Assembly: GCA_934597255.1 (NCBI GenBank)
Contig: CAKTQV010000009.1
Span: 1-64,000, forward strand
DNA length: 64,000 bases
Source: an uncultured Oscillospiraceae bacterium
Lineage (GTDB): Bacteria > Bacillota > Clostridia > Oscillospirales > Oscillospiraceae
Direction of reading: 5' to 3'
Each line of letters opens with the position of its first letter. Within the stretch, counting starts at the first letter, position 1. Shown here in pieces: positions 20,147 through 28,231 of the stretch. The notes below the pieces were generated by a model. The model saw only the letters and a program-made list of their open reading frames with translations. It had not been told where the DNA came from and did not search any database. A program made the position numbers and the translations under genes.

Positions 20147-20272
20147 TTCATGTTTTCGGCCGTTCGATGGCGGCCGTATCCAAAGCGGCAAAGCGCCGGG
20201 CTCCCGAACGGAAAACCGGACATGAGGCGCGATACCCGCGCCCTCAGACGCCGCACGACGGGCCATCCGGCC

Positions 20273-21799
20273 TCATTGCCATTCGATGGTGGCGGGGGGC
20301 TTGCCCGTGATGTCGTATACGACGCGGCCGGCGCCCCTGACCTCGTTGACGATGCGCGAGGACACCTGTCCCAGCACGCGGTGGGATATGGGCGCGTATT
20401 CGCAGGTCATGAAGTCCGACGTGCGCACGGCGCGCAGCGCGACGGTGTAGTCAAACGTCCGGAAATCGCCCACGACGCCTACGGAGCGCGTGTCCGTCAG
20501 CACGGCGAAATACTGGTCGGCGCGGATGCGGTGCGCGCGCACCTCCTCGCGGAAGATGGCGTCCGCCTCGCGCAGTATCTCCAGCTTCTCCGGCGTGATC
20601 TCCCCCATGACGCGCACGGCGAGCCCCGGCCCGGGGAAGGGCTGGCGCGCAACGAAGCGCCCCGGCAGACCGAGCTGGCGGCCGAGCGCGCGCACCTCGT
20701 CCTTGAACAGCCCGCGCAGCGGCTCGACCACGCCGTCGAAGTCCATATCCTCCGGCAGGCCGCCGACGTTGTGATGGCTCTTGATGGTGGCGGCCTTGCT
20801 GCCGCCGGACTCGATCACGTCCGGATAGATCGTCCCCTGGGCGAGGAAGCGCACCTGCGGCAGCTTTTTCGCCTCGTCCTCAAACACGCGGACAAATTCC
20901 TCCCCGATGATCTTGCGCTTGCTCTCCGGGTCGGTCACGCCGGCGAGCCGGGACAGGAAGCGATCGGCCGCGTTGACGCGGATAAAGTGCAGGTCGCGGC
21001 CGCGGAAGGCCGCCTCCACCTCGTCCCCCTCGTTTTTGCGCATGAGGCCGTGGTCGACAAAGATACAGTGCAGCTGGCCGGGAATGGCCTTGGACAGCAG
21101 CGCCGCGCACACGGACGAATCCACGCCGCCGGAAAGCCCCAGCAGCACATGCGCGCCGCCGACCTGCCTGCGGACGGAGTCGATGAGCTGGCGCTCAAGG
21201 TCGCGCAGGTTGTAGTCGCCCTTCGCGCCGCAGACGGCGTAAAGGAAATTGCGGAGCATCGCCTTGCCCTTCGGCGTGCTCTCCACCTCGGGGTGGAACT
21301 GCACGGCGTACAGGCGCTGCGCGCGGTTTTCCATCGCGGCGACGGGGCAGTTCTCCGTCCGCCCGGCCGCCGAAAAGCCCTCCGGCAGCACCGTGATTCG
21401 GTCGGTATGGCTCATCAGACCGATCTGCTGCGGCGCAAGCCCCGCAAACAGGGGGCATTCCGGCTCCAGCTCCATTTTCGTCTTTCCGTACTCGCTCGAA
21501 TCGCACGGCGAGACCTGCCCGCCGAGCGTCCACGCCATCAGCTGCGCGCCGTAGCATATGCCGAGCACCGGCACGCCCAGCCGGAACAGCGCCGGGTCGC
21601 AGTGGGGCGAGCGCTCGTCGTACACGCTGTTCGGCCCGCCGGTCAGGATGATGCCGATCGGGTCAAGCGCGCGTATTTTCTCAACGTCCGTGTCGCCGGG
21701 GAGCACGACCGAGTACACGGCGCATTCGCGCACGCGCCGCGCGATCAGCTCCTTGTACTGGCCGCCGAAATCAAGGATCAGAACTGTCTGTGAAGCCAT
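20273..21799 (-). CDS. guaA: GMP synthase (glutamine-hydrolysing)
   Basis: The 508-residue enzyme converts XMP to GMP using glutamine and ATP. The class I amidotransferase domain carries ILDFGGQY at the start, Cys82 in GICYGAQL and a HPE triad segment (QFHPEVEST). The ATP-pyrophosphatase domain has LSGGVDSSV, and the C-terminal dimerisation domain ends EWQ. The start is the ATG at 21799, behind GGAGGACGCT and directly before the amidotransferase strand. It is 13 bases after purA and is the last gene of the glutamate synthase/purine operon, closed by the 21-bp terminator. Confidence 0.97.
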   Translation of the reverse strand: MASQTVLILDFGGQYKELIARRVRECAVYSVVLPGDTDVEKIRALDPIGIILTGGPNSVYDERSPHCDPALFRLGVPVLGICYGAQLMAWTLGGQVSPCDSSEYGKTKMELEPECPLFAGLAPQQIGLMSHTDRITVLPEGFSAAGRTENCPVAAMENRAQRLYAVQFHPEVESTPKGKAMLRNFLYAVCGAKGDYNLRDLERQLIDSVRRQVGGAHVLLGLSGGVDSSVCAALLSKAIPGQLHCIFVDHGLMRKNEGDEVEAAFRGRDLHFIRVNAADRFLSRLAGVTDPESKRKIIGEEFVRVFEDEAKKLPQVRFLAQGTIYPDVIESGGSKAATIKSHHNVGGLPEDMDFDGVVEPLRGLFKDEVRALGRQLGLPGRFVARQPFPGPGLAVRVMGEITPEKLEILREADAIFREEVRAHRIRADQYFAVLTDTRSVGVVGDFRTFDYTVALRAVRTSDFMTCEYAPISHRVLGQVSSRIVNEVRGAGRVVYDITGKPPATIEWQ

Positions 21800-21812
21800 A
21801 GCGTCCTCCGAT

Positions 21813-23081
21813 TCAATTGCGTTCGATATACGCCTCGCGCCGCTCGCCGACGGAGACATAGCGGATGGGGCAGCCGACGGCCTGCTCCAGGCGGGCAACG
21901 TAGCGCTGCGCGGCCGCGGGCAGCTCGTCCCAGCGGCGGCAGGCGGAAATATCGCCGAAGCCGTCCATATATTCAATGACCGGCCGGGCGCGCACAAGGC
22001 GCTCGCCCGTGGGGAAATCCGTGGTCTGCACGCCGTCGATCTCGTAGGCCGTGCAGATGGGAATGCGGTCCATGTACGACAGCACGTCCAGCTTCGTCAG
22101 CGCCACGCAGTCCGCCCCCTGCATCCGCACGCCGTAGCGCGACGCGGGAACGTCGAACGCGCCGACGCGGCGGGGCCGGCCGGTCGCGGCGCCGTATTCG
22201 CCGCCGGCGGCGCGCAGCCGCTCCGCTTCCTCGCCGGACATTTCCACCGTGAACGGGCCTTCGCCGACGCAGGTGGAATACGCCTTCATAATGCCGATCA
22301 CGTTATCCAGCCGCGCGCCGGGGATGCCCGCGCCGATGGGCGCGTAGGCCGCGAGCGTCGTGGACGAGGATGTGTAGGGGTAGATGCCGAAATCAATGTC
22401 GCGCAGCGCGCCGAGCTGGGCCTCGAACAGGATGCTGCGCCCGTCGGCCACGGCCTTTTCCAGATAGCCGGACACGTCCGTGATGTACGGCGCGGCGGCC
22501 TTTCCGTACTGCTCGAGCCAGGCCATGATCTCGTCGGCGTCCACCGGCTCGTGGCCGTAGCCGGTCACGGTGATGTTCTTCCAGGCGACGATATCCTTCA
22601 CCTTTTCGTACAGGCTGTCCATGTGCAGCAGGTCCTCGGCCCGGATGCCCTTTTTCATGTATTTGTCGGAGTACACCGGCGCGATGCCGCGGCGGGTCGA
22701 GCCGAATTTCTTGTCCGCCAGCCGCTCCTCCTCCATCACGTCCTGCAGCCTGTGATACGGCAGGCAGATGATGGCCTTGTCACTGAGCTTGAGATTCTCG
22801 GGCGACACGGCCACGCCCTTGTCGGTAAGGCTTTTGATCTCCCCGGCCAGATGCTCGATGTCCACGACCATGCCGTTGCCCATCACATTGACCGTCCCGT
22901 CGCGCAGGATGCCGGACGGCAGCAGATTGAGGATAAAGCGCCCCTTTTCGTTTACGACGGTGTGGCCGGCGTTGTTGCCGCCCTGATAGCGGCAGATGAT
23001 CTCATAGCCCGACGAGAGCAGATCGACCATGCGGCCCTTTCCCTCATCGCCCCAGTTGATACCCACGATAGCTGTAAGCAT
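21813..23081 (-). CDS. purA: adenylosuccinate synthetase
   Basis: The 422-residue enzyme makes adenylosuccinate from IMP, aspartate and GTP, the first step to AMP. It shows the N-terminal GTP loop WGDEGKG, the NNAGHTVV block and QFEAQLGALRDIDFG-like mid-region sequence. Length fits the family at about 425. Two ATGs occur in frame six bases apart; I chose 23081 because AAAGAGG then sits nine bases upstream, while the ATG at 23087 leaves only three. It lies 17 bases after purB. Confidence 0.96.
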   Translation of the reverse strand: MLTAIVGINWGDEGKGRMVDLLSSGYEIICRYQGGNNAGHTVVNEKGRFILNLLPSGILRDGTVNVMGNGMVVDIEHLAGEIKSLTDKGVAVSPENLKLSDKAIICLPYHRLQDVMEEERLADKKFGSTRRGIAPVYSDKYMKKGIRAEDLLHMDSLYEKVKDIVAWKNITVTGYGHEPVDADEIMAWLEQYGKAAAPYITDVSGYLEKAVADGRSILFEAQLGALRDIDFGIYPYTSSSTTLAAYAPIGAGIPGARLDNVIGIMKAYSTCVGEGPFTVEMSGEEAERLRAAGGEYGAATGRPRRVGAFDVPASRYGVRMQGADCVALTKLDVLSYMDRIPICTAYEIDGVQTTDFPTGERLVRARPVIEYMDGFGDISACRRWDELPAAAQRYVARLEQAVGCPIRYVSVGERREAYIERN

Positions 23082-23098
23082 GTGCATATACCTCTTTC

Positions 23099-24532
23099 TC
23101 AAACTTGGATCGACGCGGCGGGAGCCTTCCGCAGCGCGTCGGCATTTTCATCCAAAAGCGCCCGGACGGAGCCAAGGAAGCGCTCCGTCTGCTCGGCCGC
23201 CATGCCGGTAAAGCGGCTGTGCCGGATAATTTCATCAATTTCGCCGCGCGTCAGACCGAACGCCGGATCGGCCGCGATGCGGTCGAGCAGATCGTTCCCG
23301 CGCCCCTCCAGCTTGACGGCCCGTCCGGCTTCCACGGAATGGCGGCGTATGGCCTCGTGCAGCGTCTGGCGGTCGCCGCCGGCGGCGACGCAGTGCATGA
23401 GTATGTTTTCCGTGGCCATGAACGGCAGCTCCTCGGCCAGATGCTTTTCCATGACCTTCGGATATACCGTAAGCCCGCTTATCACGTTCGCGTACAGCGC
23501 CAGTATCCCGTCCACGGCGAGAAACGCCTCCGGGATGCTGATGCGGCGGTTGGCCGAATCGTCCAGACTGCGCTCGAGCCACTGGCTCCCCGCCGTCATG
23601 GCCGGGTTCATCGCGTCGGCGATCACATAGCGCGCCAGCGAGCATATCCGCTCGCTGCGCATGGGGTTGCGCTTGTACGCCATTGCGGAGGAGCCGACCT
23701 GGCCGTCCTCGAACGGCTCGTCGACCTCCTTGAGATGCGACAGCAGCCGGATGTCCCCGGCGAATTTCTGCGCGCTCTGGGCGATGCCGGACAGCGCCGA
23801 CAGGATAAAGTAGTCCGTCTTGCGGGTGTAGGTCTGGCCGCTGACGGCATAGACCGCCTCAAAGCCCATCTTTTCCGCCACGAGCCGCTCCAGCCGCAAA
23901 ACCTTTTCCTCGTCGCCGCCGAACAGCTCGAGAAAGCTGGCCGCCGTGCCGGTCGTGCCGCGGCAGCCGAGAAGCTTCAGCCGCCCCGTCACAAAATCGA
24001 GCTGCTCCAGGTCCATCACGAGATCCTGCAGCCACAGCGCCGCCCGCTTGCCCACGGTCGTCGGCTGCGCCGCCTGAAAATGGGTGTAGGCCAGCGTGGG
24101 CATGTCCTTATAGCGCCCGGCGAAATCCGCCAGCGCCGCAATGACCGCGAGCAGCCGCCGCCGCACCAGCCGCAGCGCCTCCCGCTGGACGATCACATCC
24201 GTATTGTCCCCGACAAAGCAGCTCGTCGCGCCCAGATGGATGATGGGCTCGGCGTCCGGGCAGGCGAGCCCGTAGGTGTAGATATGCGCCATGACGTCGT
24301 GGCGCACCTCCCGCTCGCGGCGCTGCGCCGTTTCGTAGTCGATGTCGCCGATGTGCGCCTTCATCTGCTCGATCTGCCGCTCGCTTATGGGCAGCCCAAG
24401 CTCCCGCTCGCTCTCCGCCAGCGCGACCCACAGCCGCCGCCAGGTGGAAAATTTCCGGTCGTCGGAAAATATCTCCTGCATCTCGCGGCCGGCATAGCGC
24501 CGGCAGAGCGGATTTTCATATACGTCGTGCAT
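23099..24532 (-). CDS. purB: adenylosuccinate lyase
   Basis: The 477-residue protein has the fumarase/aspartase-superfamily signature GSSAMAYKRNP (about residue 280) that carries the catalytic serine loop, an HLGATSCFV segment and TYTRKTD. It cleaves SAICAR and adenylosuccinate to release fumarate in purine synthesis. The ATG at 24532 follows AAAGGAG with seven bases spacing. It lies 41 bases after the last glutamate synthase gene, with purA and guaA following, which together supply both AMP and GMP branches. Confidence 0.96.
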   Translation of the reverse strand: MHDVYENPLCRRYAGREMQEIFSDDRKFSTWRRLWVALAESERELGLPISERQIEQMKAHIGDIDYETAQRREREVRHDVMAHIYTYGLACPDAEPIIHLGATSCFVGDNTDVIVQREALRLVRRRLLAVIAALADFAGRYKDMPTLAYTHFQAAQPTTVGKRAALWLQDLVMDLEQLDFVTGRLKLLGCRGTTGTAASFLELFGGDEEKVLRLERLVAEKMGFEAVYAVSGQTYTRKTDYFILSALSGIAQSAQKFAGDIRLLSHLKEVDEPFEDGQVGSSAMAYKRNPMRSERICSLARYVIADAMNPAMTAGSQWLERSLDDSANRRISIPEAFLAVDGILALYANVISGLTVYPKVMEKHLAEELPFMATENILMHCVAAGGDRQTLHEAIRRHSVEAGRAVKLEGRGNDLLDRIAADPAFGLTRGEIDEIIRHSRFTGMAAEQTERFLGSVRALLDENADALRKAPAASIQV

Positions 24533-24573
24533 GGGCACTCCTTTCCGCCGCCGCGTCCCGCGGGGCGTGTGTA

Positions 24574-25314
24574 TCAGTTGGCGACATACATCTGCCGGTA
24601 AGGGTTGCTGCTGTCCGGCGTGACGACGGTGAAGCGCCCGTCCAGAAGCTCGTCCATTTCATAGCCGAACAGCGAGCAGAAGCGCCGCAGATACGGCTCG
24701 ATCTCCGCCATGTCCTCCGCGTCCGCCTCGTGCAGGCTCGTCTGGCCGGGAAAGCGCTCCGCCTGCAGCGCGCCGCGCAGAAACAGCTTCCCGCCGTGCA
24801 TCCCCGTGCCGGGGAAATAGCCCGTGACCGGCCGGCCGTCCGTGTGCAGTCCCAGCACCAGGATGAGTCCCCCGGCCTGATATTCGCCCAGAAAGCTCCC
24901 GGCACGTCCGCCGATGACGATGACCGGCTTTTTGTCCCGGTAGGCCTTCATGTGGATGCCGGCGCGGTAGCCGGCGCTGCCGCGCACATAGATCTCGCCG
25001 CCGCGCATGGCGTAGCCCGCCGCGTCGCCGACATTGCCGTGGATCACGATGCGGCCGGAGTCCATCGTGTCGCCCACGGCGTCCTGCGCGCTGCCGTGAA
25101 CGGTGATCTGCGCGCCGCTGAGATATGCGCCCAGGGCGTTGCCGGGCGTTCCGTTTATATCGATGCTCACGCCGTCCATGCCCGCGCCGATGAAGCGCTG
25201 GCCCAGACAGCCGTCCACCGTGCAGCGGGGTCCCGCCGCGCGGATCGCCGCGCCGAGCGCCGCATAGTCCAGCCCGCGCGCGTCGATATGCTTTACTATA
25301 TCACATTTTTCCAT
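24574..25314 (-). CDS. glutamate synthase GXGXG-domain subunit
   Basis: The 246-residue protein is the C-terminal right-handed beta-helix domain of the glutamate synthase large subunit as a separate polypeptide. It consists of repeated glycine-spaced strands such as GTPGNALGAYLSG, DAAGYAMRGGEIYVRG and GGRAGSFLGEYQAGG. In fused enzymes this domain holds the ammonia tunnel and FMN-domain contacts. The ATG at 25314 is preceded by GGGGGGTGACGAGC. It lies 18 bases after the FMN-domain gene. The split architecture is the archaeal-type arrangement, also found in clostridia. Confidence 0.92.
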   Translation of the reverse strand: MEKCDIVKHIDARGLDYAALGAAIRAAGPRCTVDGCLGQRFIGAGMDGVSIDINGTPGNALGAYLSGAQITVHGSAQDAVGDTMDSGRIVIHGNVGDAAGYAMRGGEIYVRGSAGYRAGIHMKAYRDKKPVIVIGGRAGSFLGEYQAGGLILVLGLHTDGRPVTGYFPGTGMHGGKLFLRGALQAERFPGQTSLHEADAEDMAEIEPYLRRFCSLFGYEMDELLDGRFTVVTPDSSNPYRQMYVAN

Positions 25315-25332
25315 GCTCGTCACCCCCCGCCT

Positions 25333-26838
25333 TTATTCGCCGGCATGGCGCACGCCGAGTATCTCCAGCTCCTTCTCCGTCATCCCGACGCCGCGCAGCA
25401 TCAGCCGGTTTCCGCGCAGCGCCTCGATGGAGTTGATGCCCATGCCGCCCATCATCTCGCGTATCTCACGCCGCCAGGCCGTCAGCAGATTGACCAGCCG
25501 CTCCGTTCCCTCGTCCGGGTCGAGCCGTGCGACCAGCTCCGGCCGCTGCGTGGCAATGCCCCAGCTGCAAAGGCCGGTCTGGCAGCTGCGGCACAGATGG
25601 CAGCCGAGCGCGAGCAGCGCCGCCGTGCCGATATAGCAGGCGTCCGCGCCGAGCGCCACCGCCTTGACCACGTCGGCCGCGGAGCGGATGGAACCGCCGG
25701 CAATGAGCGAAACGCCGCCGCGTATCCCCTCGTCGCGCAGCTGCTGATCCACCGCCGCCAGCGCCAGCTCGATGGGAATGCCCACGTTGTCACGGATGCG
25801 CGTGGGCGCCGCCCCGGTGCCGCCGCGGAAGCCGTCGATGGCGATGATGTCCGCGCCGCTGCGCGCGATGCCGCTGGCAATGGCCGCGATGTTATGCACG
25901 GCGGCGACCTTGACGATCACGGGCTTCCGCCCGCGCGTGGCCTCCTTGAGCGAGCAGACGAGCTGACGCAGATCCTCGATGGAATAGATATCGTGGTGCG
26001 GCGCGGGCGAGATGGCGTCGGATCCCTCGGGGATCATGCGCGTGCGCGACACGTCGCCCACGATCTTCGCGCCGGGCAGATGGCCGCCGATCCCCGGCTT
26101 CGCGCCCTGCCCCATCTTGATCTCGATGGCGGCCCCGGCGTTGAGATAGCCCTCCGTCACGCCGAAGCGGCCGGAGGCCACCTGCACGATGGTATTTGCG
26201 CCGTAGCGGTAAAGGTCCTCGTGCAGTCCGCCCTCGCCGGTGTTATAGAGGATGCCCAGCTCCTGCGCCGCGCGCGCAAGGCAGGTGTGCACGTTGTAGC
26301 TGACCGAGCCGTAGCTCATGCCGGCGAACAGCACGGGCATGGACAGCTCCAGCTGCGGCGGCAGCGACGTGTCCAGCGTCCCATCGGCGCGGCGGGTAAC
26401 GCCGGACGGCTTTTTCCCCAGAAACACGCGCGTTTCCATCGGCTCGCGCAGCGGGTCGATGGACGGATTCGTCACCTGCGACGCGTTGATGAGCAGCCGG
26501 TCCCAGTACACGGGCAGGGGCCTCGGGTTGCCCATGGACGACAGCAGGATGCCGCCGCTGGCCGCCTGCTTATATATCTCGCGGATGGCGTCCGGACGCC
26601 AGTTGGCGTTTTCGCGGAAGGCTCCGTCGTTTTTCCGTATCCTGAGCGCGTGCGTCGGGCAGAAGGCCACGCAGCGCTGGCAGTTGACGCATTTCGCCTC
26701 GTCGGCCCGCATCCGTCCGCTCCTTTCGTCGAAGCGGTGCACCCCGGCGGCGCACTCGCGCTCGCACACGCGGCAGTTCACGCAGCGCGCGCCGTCGCGC
26801 ACGACCTCGAATTCCGGCGCCATATACAAAGCCGTCAT
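25333..26838 (-). CDS. glutamate synthase FMN/ferredoxin-domain subunit
   Basis: The 501-residue protein begins with a two-cluster ferredoxin module (CVNCRVCEREC at about 19-29 and CVNCQRCVAFCPTHA at about 50-64). The synthase domain follows, with FAGMSYGSVS, IKMGQGAKPGIGG (FMN site) and a C-terminal CHLCRSCQTGLC cysteine cluster. It makes glutamate from 2-oxoglutarate and ammonia delivered by its amidotransferase partner, with electrons probably entering through the N-terminal clusters; no NADPH small subunit gene is adjacent. The start at 26838 overlaps the upstream gene by ATGA and follows GGAGGGG. Confidence 0.95.
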   Translation of the reverse strand: MTALYMAPEFEVVRDGARCVNCRVCERECAAGVHRFDERSGRMRADEAKCVNCQRCVAFCPTHALRIRKNDGAFRENANWRPDAIREIYKQAASGGILLSSMGNPRPLPVYWDRLLINASQVTNPSIDPLREPMETRVFLGKKPSGVTRRADGTLDTSLPPQLELSMPVLFAGMSYGSVSYNVHTCLARAAQELGILYNTGEGGLHEDLYRYGANTIVQVASGRFGVTEGYLNAGAAIEIKMGQGAKPGIGGHLPGAKIVGDVSRTRMIPEGSDAISPAPHHDIYSIEDLRQLVCSLKEATRGRKPVIVKVAAVHNIAAIASGIARSGADIIAIDGFRGGTGAAPTRIRDNVGIPIELALAAVDQQLRDEGIRGGVSLIAGGSIRSAADVVKAVALGADACYIGTAALLALGCHLCRSCQTGLCSWGIATQRPELVARLDPDEGTERLVNLLTAWRREIREMMGGMGINSIEALRGNRLMLRGVGMTEKELEILGVRHAGE

Positions 26839-27926
26839 ACCAGGCACCCCTCCTTCACCCGCACGATGAACGGCTCGCCGCCCATCGGCGCATAGAAATT
26901 CTCTGCCGCCGGCTCCATGGCCCGGATGGCGGCCTCCTCGCTGGCGATGAACACCAGATCGTCCTTTTCCGCCGTGACCATCGAGCGCAGCTTCAGCCGG
27001 TCGTTGAGCGCCATCAGCCCGCCGGTAAAGCCCAGAACGATGGAAAACGGCCCCGTTATGAGCAGGCTTGCATACAGCTTGCGCAGGTAGGCAAGCGTTT
27101 CCGCCTCCCGCTCCGGCTTTGTCCATATCGTGCTCCAGAACGGCGCGGCGATGACGGATGCCAGCTCCTCGAGCGTCAGCCCCTGCCGCCGCAGCAGGTA
27201 GTCGGCAATGTAGGTGATGACCTCGGTGTCCGTCTGAAGCGTACACTTATAGCCGAACATCTCGATAAAGCGGCGGTTCGCGTCATAGGACGATATCTCG
27301 CCGTTGTGAACGACGGTATAATCCAGCAGCGCAAACGGATGCGCGCCGCCCCACCAGCCGGGCGTGTTCGTCGGATAGCGGCCGTGCGCCGTCCAGCAAT
27401 AGCCCTCATACTCGTCCAGCCGGTAAAAGCGGCCGACGTCCTCGGGATAGCCGACGGCCTTGAACGCGCCCATGTTTTTGCCGCAGGAAAACACATAGGC
27501 CCCGTCGAGCCGGGCGTTGATGTCCATGACCGTGCGCGCGACGTATTCCTTGTCGTCGAGCTGCAGCCGCGACAGCACCGACTGCAGCGGCGCGAGAAAA
27601 TAGCGCCAGATGAGCGGGATGTCGCGTATCTCGGGAATTTTCCGAATGGGTATCAGCTCGGCCTTGACGATCTCAAAGCGCTCGCGCAGCAGCTTTTCGC
27701 ACGCCATACGCACGTCATTATTGTCAAAAAACAGGTGAAAAGCGTAAAAATCCTTATACTCCGGATAGATACCGTAGCCCGCGAAGCCGCCGCCGAGACC
27801 GTTGGAGCGCTCGTGCATGGGCACCATGCTGTCCATGACCCGCTTCGCGCTCATCCGTCGCCCCTCGCGCGAGATCACGGCGGAGATGGCGCAGCCGGAC
27901 GGTATTCTCGTCTGTCCTTCCAGCAT
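26835..27926 (-). CDS. glutamate synthase class II glutamine amidotransferase subunit
   Basis: The 363-residue protein is the glutaminase domain of glutamate synthase as a separate subunit. SGCAISAVI near the N-terminus holds the likely nucleophile Cys (about residue 12). Class II features follow in TAHGRYPTNTPGWWGG and VVHNGEISSY. It hydrolyses glutamine and passes ammonia to the FMN subunit. The nucleophile is not at position 2, so an N-terminal peptide would have to be removed or tolerated, as in the related GltB domain proteins. Start choice among ATG 27926 and an adjacent TTG is uncertain; AAGGGG lies upstream. It is the first gene after the attenuator-like leader. Confidence 0.92.
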   Translation of the reverse strand: MLEGQTRIPSGCAISAVISREGRRMSAKRVMDSMVPMHERSNGLGGGFAGYGIYPEYKDFYAFHLFFDNNDVRMACEKLLRERFEIVKAELIPIRKIPEIRDIPLIWRYFLAPLQSVLSRLQLDDKEYVARTVMDINARLDGAYVFSCGKNMGAFKAVGYPEDVGRFYRLDEYEGYCWTAHGRYPTNTPGWWGGAHPFALLDYTVVHNGEISSYDANRRFIEMFGYKCTLQTDTEVITYIADYLLRRQGLTLEELASVIAAPFWSTIWTKPEREAETLAYLRKLYASLLITGPFSIVLGFTGGLMALNDRLKLRSMVTAEKDDLVFIASEEAAIRAMEPAAENFYAPMGGEPFIVRVKEGCLV

Positions 27927-27945
27927 CAATTCGATCACCCCTTCC

Positions 27946-28006
27946 AAAAAATAAAAAAGCCGTTCATCCAAAACGGGGTGCAGTCCTCCCCGTCTGAATG
28001 AACGCC
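27946..28006 (-). terminator. intrinsic-terminator hairpin in the glutamate synthase leader
   Basis: On the minus strand GGCGTTCATTC (28006-27996) pairs with GGATGAACGGC (27969-27959). An inner ACGGGG/CCCCGT stem has the loop AGGACTGCA. It runs into TTTTTTATTTTTT (27958-27946), ending 20 bases before the first start codon. The position in the 5' leader fits attenuation. The region also encodes a 26-codon ATG-to-TGA frame without a ribosome-binding site. Confidence 0.8.
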
Positions 28007-28033
28007 TTTGCTCATTTCAAACAACAAAATTGA

Positions 28034-28062
28034 ATTATAGCACCCATGTTTTCTCCTGTCAA
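28034..28062 (-). promoter_or_regulatory. consensus promoter of the glutamate synthase-purine operon
   Basis: Minus-strand TTGACA (28057-28062) and TATAAT (28034-28039) with exactly 17 bases between: a perfect sigma-A consensus. The expected start is about 28027, giving a leader of about 100 bases. Confidence 0.9.
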
Positions 28063-28231
28063 TCCCGCCGCACGGCCGCGGCCGAAAAAACGCGCTTATG
28101 GGAAAAAGCCGACAGCGGCTCCCGCCCCGCGCGCACCTTTTTGGTTGAAGCGCGCCCGCTTTTGTGATAAAGTGGATTTCACGTTTTGATTCTCTAAAAG
28201 CACGCGCTGTAAATCGGGGGAAAATAGAAAA

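Noticed and set aside
28073..28084. CGGCCGCGGCCG palindrome upstream of the glutamate synthase promoter
   Set aside because: A short GC palindrome expected often in this composition; no second copy nearby.
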